Shown here in pieces: positions 26,314 through 35,882 of a stretch of 64,000 nucleotides of DNA; the stretch's first letter is position 1; each line of letters opens with the position of its first letter. Under the pieces are notes generated by a model. It saw only the letters and a program-made list of their open reading frames with translations, ran no database searches and was not told where the DNA came from. The translations under genes were made by a program, and so were the position numbers. This DNA is from Modicisalibacter xianhensis (lineage in GTDB: Bacteria; Pseudomonadota; Gammaproteobacteria; Pseudomonadales; Halomonadaceae), in contig NZ_FOPY01000009.1 in the NCBI RefSeq assembly GCF_900113605.1, forward strand, positions 62,001 through 126,000. Reading direction: 5' to 3'.

Positions 26314-29300
26314 TCATGCCTGTTTGAGGGCTTGCAGAAGTCCCTGAAGCGGATGTTTCAAAGGAACGTTCGACAGACGCTTGGTCTGGCTGCGGCACGA
26401 ATAGCCCGTCGCCAGCAGGCGTCCGGCATAGGCCGGATTCTCCGTCACCTCCCGCCAGGAGAGGTCGTAGATGCGCTCGGAGGTGGCGCGGTTGCGCGCC
26501 TCGTGGCCATAGGTGCCGGACATGCCGCAGCAGCCGGTGGCGACCAGCTCGAGCTCCAGGCCGAAGGCGGCAAATACCTGCTGCCAGGCTCGGGGGGATC
26601 CCGGCGCCGTGGTCTTCTCGGTGCAGTGCGAGAGCAGCCGGAAGCCGGGATCGGCGAGCGACAGCCCGCCCGGCACCAGGCGAGGCCCTAGCGAGACCAG
26701 CCATTCCTGCAGCATCAATACTTCCGGGGCAGCGTCCGGCCCCAGCGCCTTGGCGTACTCCTGGCGATAGGTCAGGGTCATCGCCGGGTCGATCCCCACC
26801 AGTGGCACGCCGAACTCGGCCAGGCTGCGCAGGCGCTCGGCCTGCCTGGCGGCGGTGCGCTCGAAAGCGCCGAGGAAACCCTGCACCTGCAGCGGCTTGC
26901 CGTTGGCCGAGAATGGGGCGACGAATACGCGAATGTCGAGGCGCGACAGCAGCTCGACGACATCCATCACCAGCCGCGACTCGAAATAGCTGGTGAAGGC
27001 ATCCTGAACCAGGACCACGCTGCGCGCCTTCTGTGCCTCGGTGAGCAGGCCCAGGCTGGTCGGCGTGGCCTCGCTGATGCCCCAGGCCTTCAACTGCCTG
27101 GCCAGGCTGGCGCGGGAAATCAGCGGGCTGTCGACCATGCCGATCGTGTCGGCCATCAATCGGTCCACCAACCGGTGACGCATCAATGCGTTATACAGCG
27201 GGGCGATACGCGACAGGCCCGGCACCATGAACTCCAGGCCGCCAATCAGGTAATCGCGTAGCGGACGCTGGTAGCGGCCGTGGTAGACCTCGAGGAACTG
27301 CGAGCGAAACTCGGGCACGTTGACCTTGATCGGGCACTGGCCGGCGCAGGACTTGCACGCCAGGCAGCCGGCCATGGCATCGTAGACTTCATGGGAAAAG
27401 TCCGTCTCGCCACGACGCTTGCGCCAAGTATTGGCCAGGCGCAGGGGCAGGTCGCGCACGAAACCCCAGGTGCCCTCGGCCTTCTTCTTGCGCGACTCCT
27501 CGACGACGTCGGTACCGGCGTTGCCCTGCAGGCGCAGCCATTCGCGCATCAGGCTGGCACGGCCCTTGGGCGAGTGGATGCGCTGGCGCGTGCCCTTCCA
27601 CGACGGGCACATGGCATCGGCCGGGTCGTAGTTGTAGCAGGCGCCGTTGCCGTTGCAGTACACCGCGGCCTGATGCGCCTGCCACACGCGCTCGTCGATC
27701 TGACGGTCGAGCTGGCCGCGGGTGGTCACGCCGTCGATAGTCAGCAGGCCCGGGTCGACGAGCTTGACCGCTTCGGCCGCGACATCGGCCGAGTCATTGC
27801 CGGTGTCTTCGGGCCGGATAGCGTTACCGGCGTCTTCGGGCCGGATAAGGAGCGGCGTGGCGATCTTGCCCGGGTTGAGCTGGTTGTGCGGGTCGAAGGC
27901 GCCCTTGAGGCGCTGCAGCGCCGGGTAAAGGTCACCGAAGAACTGCGGGGCGTACTCCGAGCGCACGCCCTTGCCGTGCTCGCCCCACAGCAGGCCATGA
28001 TAACGCTGGGTCAGCTCGGCGACCTCGTCGGAGAGTTCACGGATCAGGCGCTCCTGAGCCGGATCCTTCATGTCGATGGCCGGGCGCACATGCAGCACGC
28101 CGGCATCGACGTGGCCGAACATGCCGTACTCGAGACCGCGGGCATCGAGTGCCGCGCGGAACTCGGCGATATAGTCGGCCAGGTGCTCCGGCGGCACGGC
28201 GGTGTCCTCGACGAACGGGATCGGGCGCTTCTCGCCCTTGGCATTGCCCAGCAGACCCACGGCGCGCTTGCGCATGGCATAGACGCGGCCGATCTGCTCG
28301 CGGCCCTCGGCCAGGGTGTAGCCCAGGCGCTCGACGCTGGCATCGACGGCCAGGTGGGCGGTAAAGGCCTGGACCTTGGCGGCGAGTTCCGCTGGATCGT
28401 CGGCGTTGAACTCGACCAGGTTGATGCCGCGAATGGCCGGTGCCGCCACCGGGCGCGTCGCGGTCGCGGTGTCGCCGTCAATGGCCGTGGCCTGTTCGGT
28501 GGCTTCGGCTTCGCCAGCGGGGAAGAATTCCGCCACGCTGTCCCAGACGAAATCCTCCATGGCCAGCGCCAGCACCTTGTCATCGACGGTCTCGATGGAG
28601 GTCGGGCGGGGCAGTTCGGCCGACGCGGTAGCGTCCCCCAGGCCCATCAGCGCCCGGGCGTCGCGCAGGGCATCCATGAAACTGGCGTAGCGTACGTTGA
28701 CCAGCGTCGAGCACCTGGCCATCGGCAGCACGTTGAGGGTGGCCTCGTTGAGCAGGCCCAGCGAGCCTTCCGCGCCACACAGCACGCTGTTGAGGTCGAA
28801 GCGCCCATCGGCGGTGCGCAGGTGCGCCAGGTCATAGCCGGTCAGGCAGCGGTTGAGTTTGGGGAACCTGGCCGCGATCTGCTCGCGCTGGGTGTCGATG
28901 ATCTCGCGGGCGGTGCGGTGGATCTCGCCGACGATGCCTTCGTGCTCGCACAGCGAATCCAGTTCATTCTCGGTGACGGGACGGCTCTCGAAACGCGCGC
29001 CGCCGAGCAGCACCGTATCGAGGGCGAGCACATGATCGCGGGTCTTGCCGTACTCGCAACTGCCCTGGCCGCTGGCGTCGGTGGAGATCATGCCGCCGAG
29101 CGTGGCGCGGTTGGAGGTCGACAGCTCGGGGGCGAAGAACAGTCCGTAGGGCTTGAGTGCGGCATTGAGCTGGTCCTTGACCACCCCGGCCTGCACGCGC
29201 ACCTGGCGCCTGCCGACATCGATCTCGAGGATGCGGTTCATGTGGCGGGAGACGTCGACCACCAGCCCGTCGGTCAGCGACTGGCCATTGGTGCCGGTGC

Positions 29301-29559
29301 CGCCGCCACGTGGCGTGAGCACGATGTCACGAAACGTCGCCTGGCCGGTGAGCCGGGCAATGCGCACCAGGTCGTCGGCATCGCGCGGGTAGAGCACCGC
29401 CTGGGGCAGGCGCTGATAGATGGAGTTGTCGGTGGCGAGCACCGTGCGATTGGCATAATCCGGGGCGATGTCGCCAGCGAAGCCTGCCTCGCGGAGGGCG
29501 TCGAGGAAAGCGACGTAGCGGGAGTCGACCCGGGATAGAGAGTCCAGTCGTGCGATCAT
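26314..29559 (-). CDS. ydiJ: FAD-linked oxidase/Fe-S fusion protein (YdiJ, D-2-hydroxyglutarate dehydrogenase type)
   Basis: A cytosolic or membrane-associated flavoprotein of 1081 residues, about 60 longer than E. coli YdiJ. Residues about 40-270 are a PCMH-type FAD domain (VLYPRDADDLVRIARLTG, TPRGGGTGTNGQSLTDGLVVDVSRHMNRIL). An FAD-oxidase C domain runs to about 600. The Fe-S part includes the cluster motif CLACKSCAGQCPIKVNVPEF, and the C-terminal CCG-type domain has HCTEKTT and GCCGMSGTYGHEARN. Two oddities: an Ala/Thr-rich insertion (around 28440-28520) and a 27-bp imperfect tandem duplication that repeats IRPED.GN at 27800-27853. The family oxidises D-2-hydroxy acids and passes electrons on; the exact substrate is inferred. 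Confidence 0.92.
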   Translation of the reverse strand: MIARLDSLSRVDSRYVAFLDALREAGFAGDIAPDYANRTVLATDNSIYQRLPQAVLYPRDADDLVRIARLTGQATFRDIVLTPRGGGTGTNGQSLTDGLVVDVSRHMNRILEIDVGRRQVRVQAGVVKDQLNAALKPYGLFFAPELSTSNRATLGGMISTDASGQGSCEYGKTRDHVLALDTVLLGGARFESRPVTENELDSLCEHEGIVGEIHRTAREIIDTQREQIAARFPKLNRCLTGYDLAHLRTADGRFDLNSVLCGAEGSLGLLNEATLNVLPMARCSTLVNVRYASFMDALRDARALMGLGDATASAELPRPTSIETVDDKVLALAMEDFVWDSVAEFFPAGEAEATEQATAIDGDTATATRPVAAPAIRGINLVEFNADDPAELAAKVQAFTAHLAVDASVERLGYTLAEGREQIGRVYAMRKRAVGLLGNAKGEKRPIPFVEDTAVPPEHLADYIAEFRAALDARGLEYGMFGHVDAGVLHVRPAIDMKDPAQERLIRELSDEVAELTQRYHGLLWGEHGKGVRSEYAPQFFGDLYPALQRLKGAFDPHNQLNPGKIATPLLIRPEDAGNAIRPEDTGNDSADVAAEAVKLVDPGLLTIDGVTTRGQLDRQIDERVWQAHQAAVYCNGNGACYNYDPADAMCPSWKGTRQRIHSPKGRASLMREWLRLQGNAGTDVVEESRKKKAEGTWGFVRDLPLRLANTWRKRRGETDFSHEVYDAMAGCLACKSCAGQCPIKVNVPEFRSQFLEVYHGRYQRPLRDYLIGGLEFMVPGLSRIAPLYNALMRHRLVDRLMADTIGMVDSPLISRASLARQLKAWGISEATPTSLGLLTEAQKARSVVLVQDAFTSYFESRLVMDVVELLSRLDIRVFVAPFSANGKPLQVQGFLGAFERTAARQAERLRSLAEFGVPLVGIDPAMTLTYRQEYAKALGPDAAPEVLMLQEWLVSLGPRLVPGGLSLADPGFRLLSHCTEKTTAPGSPRAWQQVFAAFGLELELVATGCCGMSGTYGHEARNRATSERIYDLSWREVTENPAYAGRLLATGYSCRSQTKRLSNVPLKHPLQGLLQALKQA

Positions 29560-29727
29560 GATCTCGAATTATCAAGCTGGTCGGTGCAGGCGCTACCTTA
29601 CCCGAGATAGTGCCGTGACGCACGGTTACCGCACCTGGAGAGGCGGTGGCTCACGAGACGGCGTGGCCCGAGGCTACGCTTTTCCTTACAATGGAAGACC
29701 ATTTTTCGGACAGTTGCGAGTCTGTAC

Positions 29728-30105
29728 ATGACGACATGGCTGGCCGTGGCGGCAGGCGGGGCGCTAGGCGCCCTGAGTCGCTATCTGCTGAGCGGGTGGC
29801 TGACAGGGTGGCTGGGCAAGGGCTTTCCCTGGGGCACGTTCGGCGTCAACCTACTGGGCTGTTGCCTGATCGGCGCCTTCTACGTCTGGTTGACCCAGGA
29901 ACTGAGGCTGGCTCCCGTCTGGCAGGCCGTGTTGGTGGCGGGGTTCACCGGTGCCTTCACCACGTTTTCCACCTTCGCGCTCGAAACGCTCACCCTGTTC
30001 GAGTCCGGGCGAGGACTCGTGGCCGCGCTCTATGTCTCGGCCAGTCTGGTGCTGGGTGTCGCCGGCGTAGCGCTGGGCATGAAGCTGGCACGCGTATTAC
30101 TTTAA
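29728..30105 (+). CDS. crcB: Fluoride exporter CrcB/FluC
   Basis: A four-helix membrane protein of 125 residues forming dimeric fluoride channels. The signature GFTGAFTTFSTFALE (71-85) lines the pore, and WGTFGVNLLGC (35-45) carries the conserved Asn and Gly. Length is typical. I looked for a fluoride riboswitch in the 168 bp upstream and did not recognise one. serS follows after 24 bp on the same strand, so they probably share a transcript. Confidence 0.95.
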   Translation: MTTWLAVAAGGALGALSRYLLSGWLTGWLGKGFPWGTFGVNLLGCCLIGAFYVWLTQELRLAPVWQAVLVAGFTGAFTTFSTFALETLTLFESGRGLVAALYVSASLVLGVAGVALGMKLARVLL

Positions 30106-30123
30106 CGATTCACTGACGGATAG

Positions 30124-31407
<1,284 letters not shown>

Positions 31408-31426
31408 GACAGTCGTAATACCCTGG

Positions 31427-31465
31427 CTAGAAAAGGAACGAGCCTCGCTTAGCGAGGCTCGTTCC
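31427..31465 (-). terminator. Intrinsic terminator of the SIMPL gene, shared with serS
   Basis: Perfect 14-bp arms (31435-31448 and 31452-31465) with a 3-base loop. On the minus strand the stem is followed by TTTTCTAG, giving a good intrinsic terminator for the SIMPL gene. From the serS side there is no U-run. Confidence 0.8.
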
Positions 31466-31481
31466 GTTCCGGGGCTGTCCG

Positions 31482-32255
31482 TTACTCCGCAATTCCCCAA
31501 TCCACACTGACCGCCGTCTCGATGGTGATCTCGCCGGGACGGTATTCGGCTTGCACCTTGCTTTCCATGCCGTCGGCACGCATCGCGGCCATGCGCGGGG
31601 CAAAGGTGGGTGGGGTGTTTTCCTGAACGTTCTGCACCCGGCCCAGCTCGATGCCCAGGGTGTCGGCGATCAGTTGGGCCTTGCCCCGGGCCTTTTGCAA
31701 GGCCTTGGTCAACGCCTGGTCACTGGCCGCATCGCGGTCCTTGAGCTCGTAGTTGATGCCATCCAGTGAATCGACACCGGCCTGGGTCAGGGCGTCGAGA
31801 ATCGTCGGGACGCGGTCGAGAGTGTCGATGCGCACGCTGATGGGACGTTCCAGTTGTGTCCGTACCAGCGGCGCTTCGCTTTCGCCCTGGCGTGATGGCG
31901 CCTGTACGTAATCGGGCCGAATCAACAGGGAGCCTGCACTGATGGCGCTGCTGTCAAGGCCGGCCCGTTCCAGCGCACGAATCAATTCCCCGGTTCTCTT
32001 TTCCAAGCGCTCGCGTGCCTGGGCCAGTGCTTCGGGGTTGGTCCGGGACGCTGCAGCCTGGGCGATGGCTGGTGTCCGCTCCCACAGACGCGCTTGCAAG
32101 GTGGCCATGTCGGGCGCTACCGAGATTTCAGCCTGTGCCTGGACTTGAATGCGCTGAGGAAGTTCTTGCGGCGCAATCTGGGCGGACGCTGTTCCTGCCA
32201 GGCACGTACTTAGCAGCAATACCAGCGGTAAGGTCTTGCCCATGGAAGCAAACAT
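31482..32255 (-). CDS. SIMPL domain periplasmic protein (YggE-like)
   Basis: A 257-residue exported protein with a SIMPL (DUF541) domain. Residues about 1-26 are a signal peptide ending in ASA-Q. The mature start PQRIQVQAQAEISVAPDMATLQARLWER and the later ALTKALQKARGKAQLIADTLGIELGRVQNVQE match the YggE group, which is linked with oxidative-stress tolerance in E. coli. The start at 32255 is chosen for its AAAGGAG site and because it begins the signal peptide; the frame stays open to 32339. It follows cobO by about 37 bp on the same strand. Confidence 0.88.
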   Translation of the reverse strand: MFASMGKTLPLVLLLSTCLAGTASAQIAPQELPQRIQVQAQAEISVAPDMATLQARLWERTPAIAQAAASRTNPEALAQARERLEKRTGELIRALERAGLDSSAISAGSLLIRPDYVQAPSRQGESEAPLVRTQLERPISVRIDTLDRVPTILDALTQAGVDSLDGINYELKDRDAASDQALTKALQKARGKAQLIADTLGIELGRVQNVQENTPPTFAPRMAAMRADGMESKVQAEYRPGEITIETAVSVDWGIAE

Positions 32256-32292
32256 GACGTCTCCTTTAATACGCTGTTGAACAATTTGTCGT

Positions 32293-32892
32293 TCAGTAAT
32301 CAATGCCACGGCGGGCCTGTATTCCCGCATTGAAAGCATGACGGACTTCCTGCATTTCGGTCACGGTATCGGCCATCTCGAGCAGTTCGCGGTGGGCGTT
32401 GCGGCCGGTAATGATGACGGTTTGCTCCTTGGGGCGGTTGACGAGTGCCTGCCTGAGCGTCTCGAAATCCAGATAGCCGAACTTGAGCATGTAGGTGATC
32501 TCGTCGAGCACGACAAGATAGACCGACTCGTCGGCCAGCATACGTGCCGCATCTTGCCAGACTGCTTGGCAGGCAGCAGTGTCGGTTTCTCGGTTCTGGG
32601 TTTCCCAGGTGAACCCTGTCGCCATGATAGACACTTCCAGGTTGGGGTCGCTCTCGAGCCGATCCCGCTCTCCGCAATCCCAGAGACCCTTGATGAACTG
32701 TACGACGCCAACCCGATAGCCGTAGCCCAGGGCGCGCGTCACGGTTCCCCAGGCAGCCGTTGTCTTGCCCTTGCCATTGCCGGTGAATATCAGCAAAAGA
32801 CCGCGTTGTTCCTGGGCATTGGCGACTTTCTCATCGACATGGGCCTTGAGCTTTTCCATGGAGCGCTTGTGGCGCTGACTACGGTCGTTCAT
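32293..32892 (-). CDS. cobO: Cob(I)yrinic acid a,c-diamide adenosyltransferase
   Basis: A 199-residue cytosolic enzyme that transfers the adenosyl group of ATP to cobalt in B12 synthesis or salvage (CobO/BtuR/CobA type). The P-loop is FTGNGKGKTTAAWG. The Walker B-like strand is VLDEITYMLKFGYLD, and WETQNRETD lies in the cobalamin-binding stretch. The start at 32892 has CAGGAGA upstream and gives MNDRSQRHKRSMEKLKAHVDEKVA; the frame is open to 32958. No other cobalamin genes are in the window, so it may act in salvage. I saw no cobalamin riboswitch upstream. Confidence 0.94.
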   Translation of the reverse strand: MNDRSQRHKRSMEKLKAHVDEKVANAQEQRGLLLIFTGNGKGKTTAAWGTVTRALGYGYRVGVVQFIKGLWDCGERDRLESDPNLEVSIMATGFTWETQNRETDTAACQAVWQDAARMLADESVYLVVLDEITYMLKFGYLDFETLRQALVNRPKEQTVIITGRNAHRELLEMADTVTEMQEVRHAFNAGIQARRGIDY

Positions 32893-33206
32893 TGACGTCT
32901 CCTGGCTAACTCTATCGATGAGGAAAATAGAGAAAGGGTAGGATTTAGCATAATCCAAGTTAGAAAAATAGCGCTCATCGTGAACGCCAGATAATAATTA
33001 ATGCATGCTATCAAATAAGTTCCTTTGCGAGTTGACGGCTAGTCGCGAAGTGGCAAGTATTGGCCTGATGGAAGAGCTGTAACGTTTGATGACGTTTCTC
33101 TCGTCAAGGGATGCCAGGATTGGCAAGCCCTACGTTAGCCTCATGCCGTATTCCCGCCAGGGACCTGGACTCGGTGTCAGTCCATGATGCCGAAAGGAGA
33201 ACAACA
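32893..33206. other. Divergent intergenic region between cobO and the HDOD-GGDEF gene
   Basis: 314 bp with no plausible gene, more AT-rich than its surroundings. A possible promoter for the GGDEF gene reads TTGACG (33032-33037), 17 bp, AAGTAT (33055-33060); the -10 is weak. An imperfect hairpin GGATT/AATCC lies at 32941-32956, and GACG/CGTC repeats occur near 33091-33105. Nothing else is recognised. Confidence 0.4.
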
Positions 33207-34724
33207 ATGTTGTCGTATGGATTGCGTCAATCTCTCGAGCAGTGCAACAGCTTGCCTTCGCTACCCACTGCTGTGCTGCGTGTCATTGAATTGGCCAAAG
33301 ATCCCGAAAGCAGCATTCAGCAAATCGTGGCGACGTTGGGAACCGACCCGGCTCTCTCGGTACGCGTGCTGTCTCTTGCCAACACCGTTTACTTTACTCG
33401 TACAGCACCGGTGGAGGAGTTGCATCAGGCGGTGAGTCGTATCGGGGTGGAGAGGACCCTGTCCATGGCATTGGGCTGTAGCCTGATCTCAGCGACGGAT
33501 AATCGGCGACTCCCCGGCATGGATCTGGAGCGTTACTGGCAACGTTCGTTGATCTGTGCGCTAAGCGCGAAATCGCTCGCCGAAACCCTGGGTTTGGAGT
33601 CGGAGGGCGGAGCGCTGTATACCGCGTCGCTACTGCAGGATATCGGTATGCTGGCATTGTATGCCCTTGATGCCGAGCGGTACCGGCCTTTGCTGGAAAA
33701 TGCCATGGACCATGGGGCGCTGATCGATGCAGAGCGTGAATGCTATGCGTTGGATCATGCAGAAGTGGGAGCCTGGTTGGCGGCTCGCTGGAATTTGCCT
33801 CAACGGACCATCGAATGGATCGCGCATAGCCACGCAGAATTGACGAGCGCTACATCGCGAGAAGCACAGGCTCGAAACTGTCTCATCGCATCGGGTAGGC
33901 TGGCTGATGCCTGGCTGGAGGGGGAGGCTGCATTGAGTGTGGCAATCGCTTCGCTGGAGTCGTATTTCGGCCTCAATACACCCGACATGATTTCCAAGAT
34001 CATGTCGCTGCAGGAACAGCTTCCTTCGGTAGCTGCGCTCTATGAGGTGTCAGTCCCTCAACCGCTCGATGCCAACCAGTTGATGTTCGAAGCCAAGTTG
34101 TTGCTGGCGGAAAAGAATGCACGCCTGCAGCAGGATCTTTGGAGGCAGCAGCAGGAGATCGAGGCGTTACGGCGTCAGCAGGAGGCGCTGAACCATCAGG
34201 CGCGTGTCGATCCGCTGACCAATCTCTATAACCGTCGCTACATGGAACAGCGTCTTGATTCGCTTTTCCAGCAGGCCCGAGCCCACAGGGAGAGTTTGTC
34301 GCTGGTCTTCATCGACTTGGATCGCTTCAAGGACATCAATGATGAATTCGGTCACACGATTGGCGATGAAGTCCTGAAGGGATTTGCCACGATCCTCGCG
34401 GACATGCTGAAAGGCGACAACCTTGCCGGGCGCTATGGTGGCGAGGAGTTCATCGTCGTCCTGCCAGAGGCGGATAGCGAGATGGCTTGCCAGCGAGTGA
34501 GTGACATTCGGCGCCAGCTAGAAGGCAAGGTATTGGCTCATGCGCGTGGCGTCCCCATTCGGGTAACGGCGTCGTATGGTATTGCCTCCATGGAGGGCGG
34601 CGAGCAATTCACCGATGTTGACGAACTCATCGAAACGGCCGATCAATGCATGTATCGCTCGAAGCGTCTCGGAAGCAGTCGCGTCATTGCTGTCACCTCG
34701 CCGACAAGTGAAGTGGGTGCCTGA
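33207..34724 (+). CDS. HDOD and GGDEF domain protein (diguanylate cyclase)
   Basis: A 505-residue cytosolic signalling protein. Residues about 12-210 form an HDOD domain (LPSLPTAVLRVIELAKDPESSIQQIVATLGTDPALSVRVLSLANT); the position of the metal-binding HD pair reads QD in LLQDIGMLAL, so this domain is non-catalytic as usual. A helical region with a coiled coil (about 297-332) links to the GGDEF domain (about 334-495), with DPLTNLYNRRYME and an intact GGEEF active site at 411-415. The inhibitory RxxD site is absent (LKGD there), so product feedback inhibition is unlikely. The start at 33207 has AAAGGAG upstream; the open frame reaches back to 33111. It probably makes c-di-GMP in response to an unknown cue. 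Confidence 0.92.
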   Translation: MLSYGLRQSLEQCNSLPSLPTAVLRVIELAKDPESSIQQIVATLGTDPALSVRVLSLANTVYFTRTAPVEELHQAVSRIGVERTLSMALGCSLISATDNRRLPGMDLERYWQRSLICALSAKSLAETLGLESEGGALYTASLLQDIGMLALYALDAERYRPLLENAMDHGALIDAERECYALDHAEVGAWLAARWNLPQRTIEWIAHSHAELTSATSREAQARNCLIASGRLADAWLEGEAALSVAIASLESYFGLNTPDMISKIMSLQEQLPSVAALYEVSVPQPLDANQLMFEAKLLLAEKNARLQQDLWRQQQEIEALRRQQEALNHQARVDPLTNLYNRRYMEQRLDSLFQQARAHRESLSLVFIDLDRFKDINDEFGHTIGDEVLKGFATILADMLKGDNLAGRYGGEEFIVVLPEADSEMACQRVSDIRRQLEGKVLAHARGVPIRVTASYGIASMEGGEQFTDVDELIETADQCMYRSKRLGSSRVIAVTSPTSEVGA

Positions 34725-34738
34725 CATGAGGGTGCTCA

Positions 34739-35806
34739 TTAAGCGAAAAGATCGCCTTGCCGGGTAGGAGGGCGGAAGGCCTGACAGTCGAGGCCCAGAG
34801 CGGCGCGGCCCTCCAGGCCTAGGCGCCGGCTGGCCGCATCGAAGCGCTGGCGGAGCATGTCGGCGAAAACGCCTTGCCCTCGCATTCGTTGACCGTAGCG
34901 GGAGTCATTGTTGGCGCCGCCGCGGCATTGGCGAACCAGGCTCATGACCTTGCCGGCGCGTTCAGGATAGTAAGCTTGCAGCCAGTCCTCGAATAGTGGA
35001 GCAACTTCATGGGGAAGGCGCAGCAAGGTCCATCCTGCCGTCCTGGCTCCGGCATCCTTTGCTGCCTGAAGCAGACTTTCCATTTCGTGATCGTTCAATC
35101 CAGGGATCACCGGGGCAACCAGGGCTCCCGTGGGCACATCTGCCTGGTTGAGTACACGCAGGGTCTTGAGACGGGCCGCTGGCGACGCCGTGCGGGGCTC
35201 CAAGGTACGCTTGAGGTCGTCGTCCAGCGTGGTCAGGCTGATAAACACCCGGACCAAACGCTGTCTGGCCATGGCGGAGAGCAGATCGACATCGCGTAGG
35301 ATGAGGGCGCTCTTGGTCACCAGCGTGACGGGATGCCGACACTCCAGCAACAGCTCGAGAATGGCGCGTGTCGTACGTCGCTCGGCTTCCAGAGGCTGGT
35401 AGCAGTCGGTGTTACCGGCAAGGTTGATCGGGCGGCAAACGTAGCCTGGCTTGCACAGTTCTTCCCGCAGCGTATCCACCAGCCCGGTTCGGGCGATCAA
35501 GCGCGTTTCGAAATCGATGCCCGGAGACAGGTCCCAGTAGGCGTGGCTGGGGCGAGCAAAACAGTAGATGCAGCCATGCTCGCATCCGCGATAGGGATTC
35601 AGTGAGCGGTCGAAGCCCAGGTCCGGTGAGTCGTTCCAGGAAAGCGCAGTCCTGCTGCGTTCATCGCGAACGCTCGTGGGGATACGATCCGCCAAGGCTT
35701 CCTGCCACCAGCCATCGGTCTCAGCCTCGCTGAATGTCGGCGCAAAACGGTTATGGGGGTCAAAGGTCGCTCCGCGACCCTTGCGCGAATGAGAAGGATG
35801 ACGCAT
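34739..35806 (-). CDS. PA0069 family radical SAM protein
   Basis: A 355-residue cytosolic radical SAM protein. SLNPYRGCEHGCIYCFARPSHAYWDLSPG contains the CxxxCxxC cluster motif and is typical of the PA0069/SplB-related family. Later NLAGNTDCYQPLE, TLVTKSALILRD, SLTTLDDDLKRTLEPRTASPAARL and APVIPGLNDHEMESLL line the barrel. The family lies near spore photoproduct lyase, so a DNA-repair role is often suspected but not shown. The start at 35806 gives MRHPSHSRKGRG and fits the family; there is no Shine-Dalgarno site and the leader would be very short. A LexA-type palindrome begins 8 bp upstream, implying SOS control. Confidence 0.9.
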   Translation of the reverse strand: MRHPSHSRKGRGATFDPHNRFAPTFSEAETDGWWQEALADRIPTSVRDERSRTALSWNDSPDLGFDRSLNPYRGCEHGCIYCFARPSHAYWDLSPGIDFETRLIARTGLVDTLREELCKPGYVCRPINLAGNTDCYQPLEAERRTTRAILELLLECRHPVTLVTKSALILRDVDLLSAMARQRLVRVFISLTTLDDDLKRTLEPRTASPAARLKTLRVLNQADVPTGALVAPVIPGLNDHEMESLLQAAKDAGARTAGWTLLRLPHEVAPLFEDWLQAYYPERAGKVMSLVRQCRGGANNDSRYGQRMRGQGVFADMLRQRFDAASRRLGLEGRAALGLDCQAFRPPTRQGDLFA

Positions 35807-35813
35807 GAGTCGG

Positions 35814-35849
35814 ACCCGATATACTGTATTTAAATACAGTATATCGGGT
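35814..35849. promoter_or_regulatory. Perfect 36-bp palindrome centred on a LexA (SOS) box
   Basis: Two 18-bp arms meet without a spacer. The central 20 bp (35822-35841) have the consensus LexA form TACTGT-N8-ACAGTA, and the perfect symmetry continues for eight further base pairs on each side. It lies 8 bp before the start codon of the radical SAM gene and would cover its promoter. A -10-like AGTATAT falls inside the right half as read on the minus strand. Confidence 0.88.
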
Positions 35850-35882
35850 GGCTGGAAGGCTTGCCAGCCGCTGAGCGAGCTC

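Noticed and set aside
27280-29538. 752-residue open frame on the plus strand
   Set aside because: Antisense to the YdiJ-type gene. It has no domain pattern, and its composition (rich in Gly, Val, His, Gln) is typical of a shadow frame.
29560-29727. Fluoride riboswitch upstream of crcB
   Set aside because: I looked for the conserved pseudoknot segments and did not find them; a covariance-model search would settle it.
32893-33110. Cobalamin riboswitch upstream of cobO
   Set aside because: No B12-box-like sequence is seen, and the region is too AT-rich and short on the cobO side.
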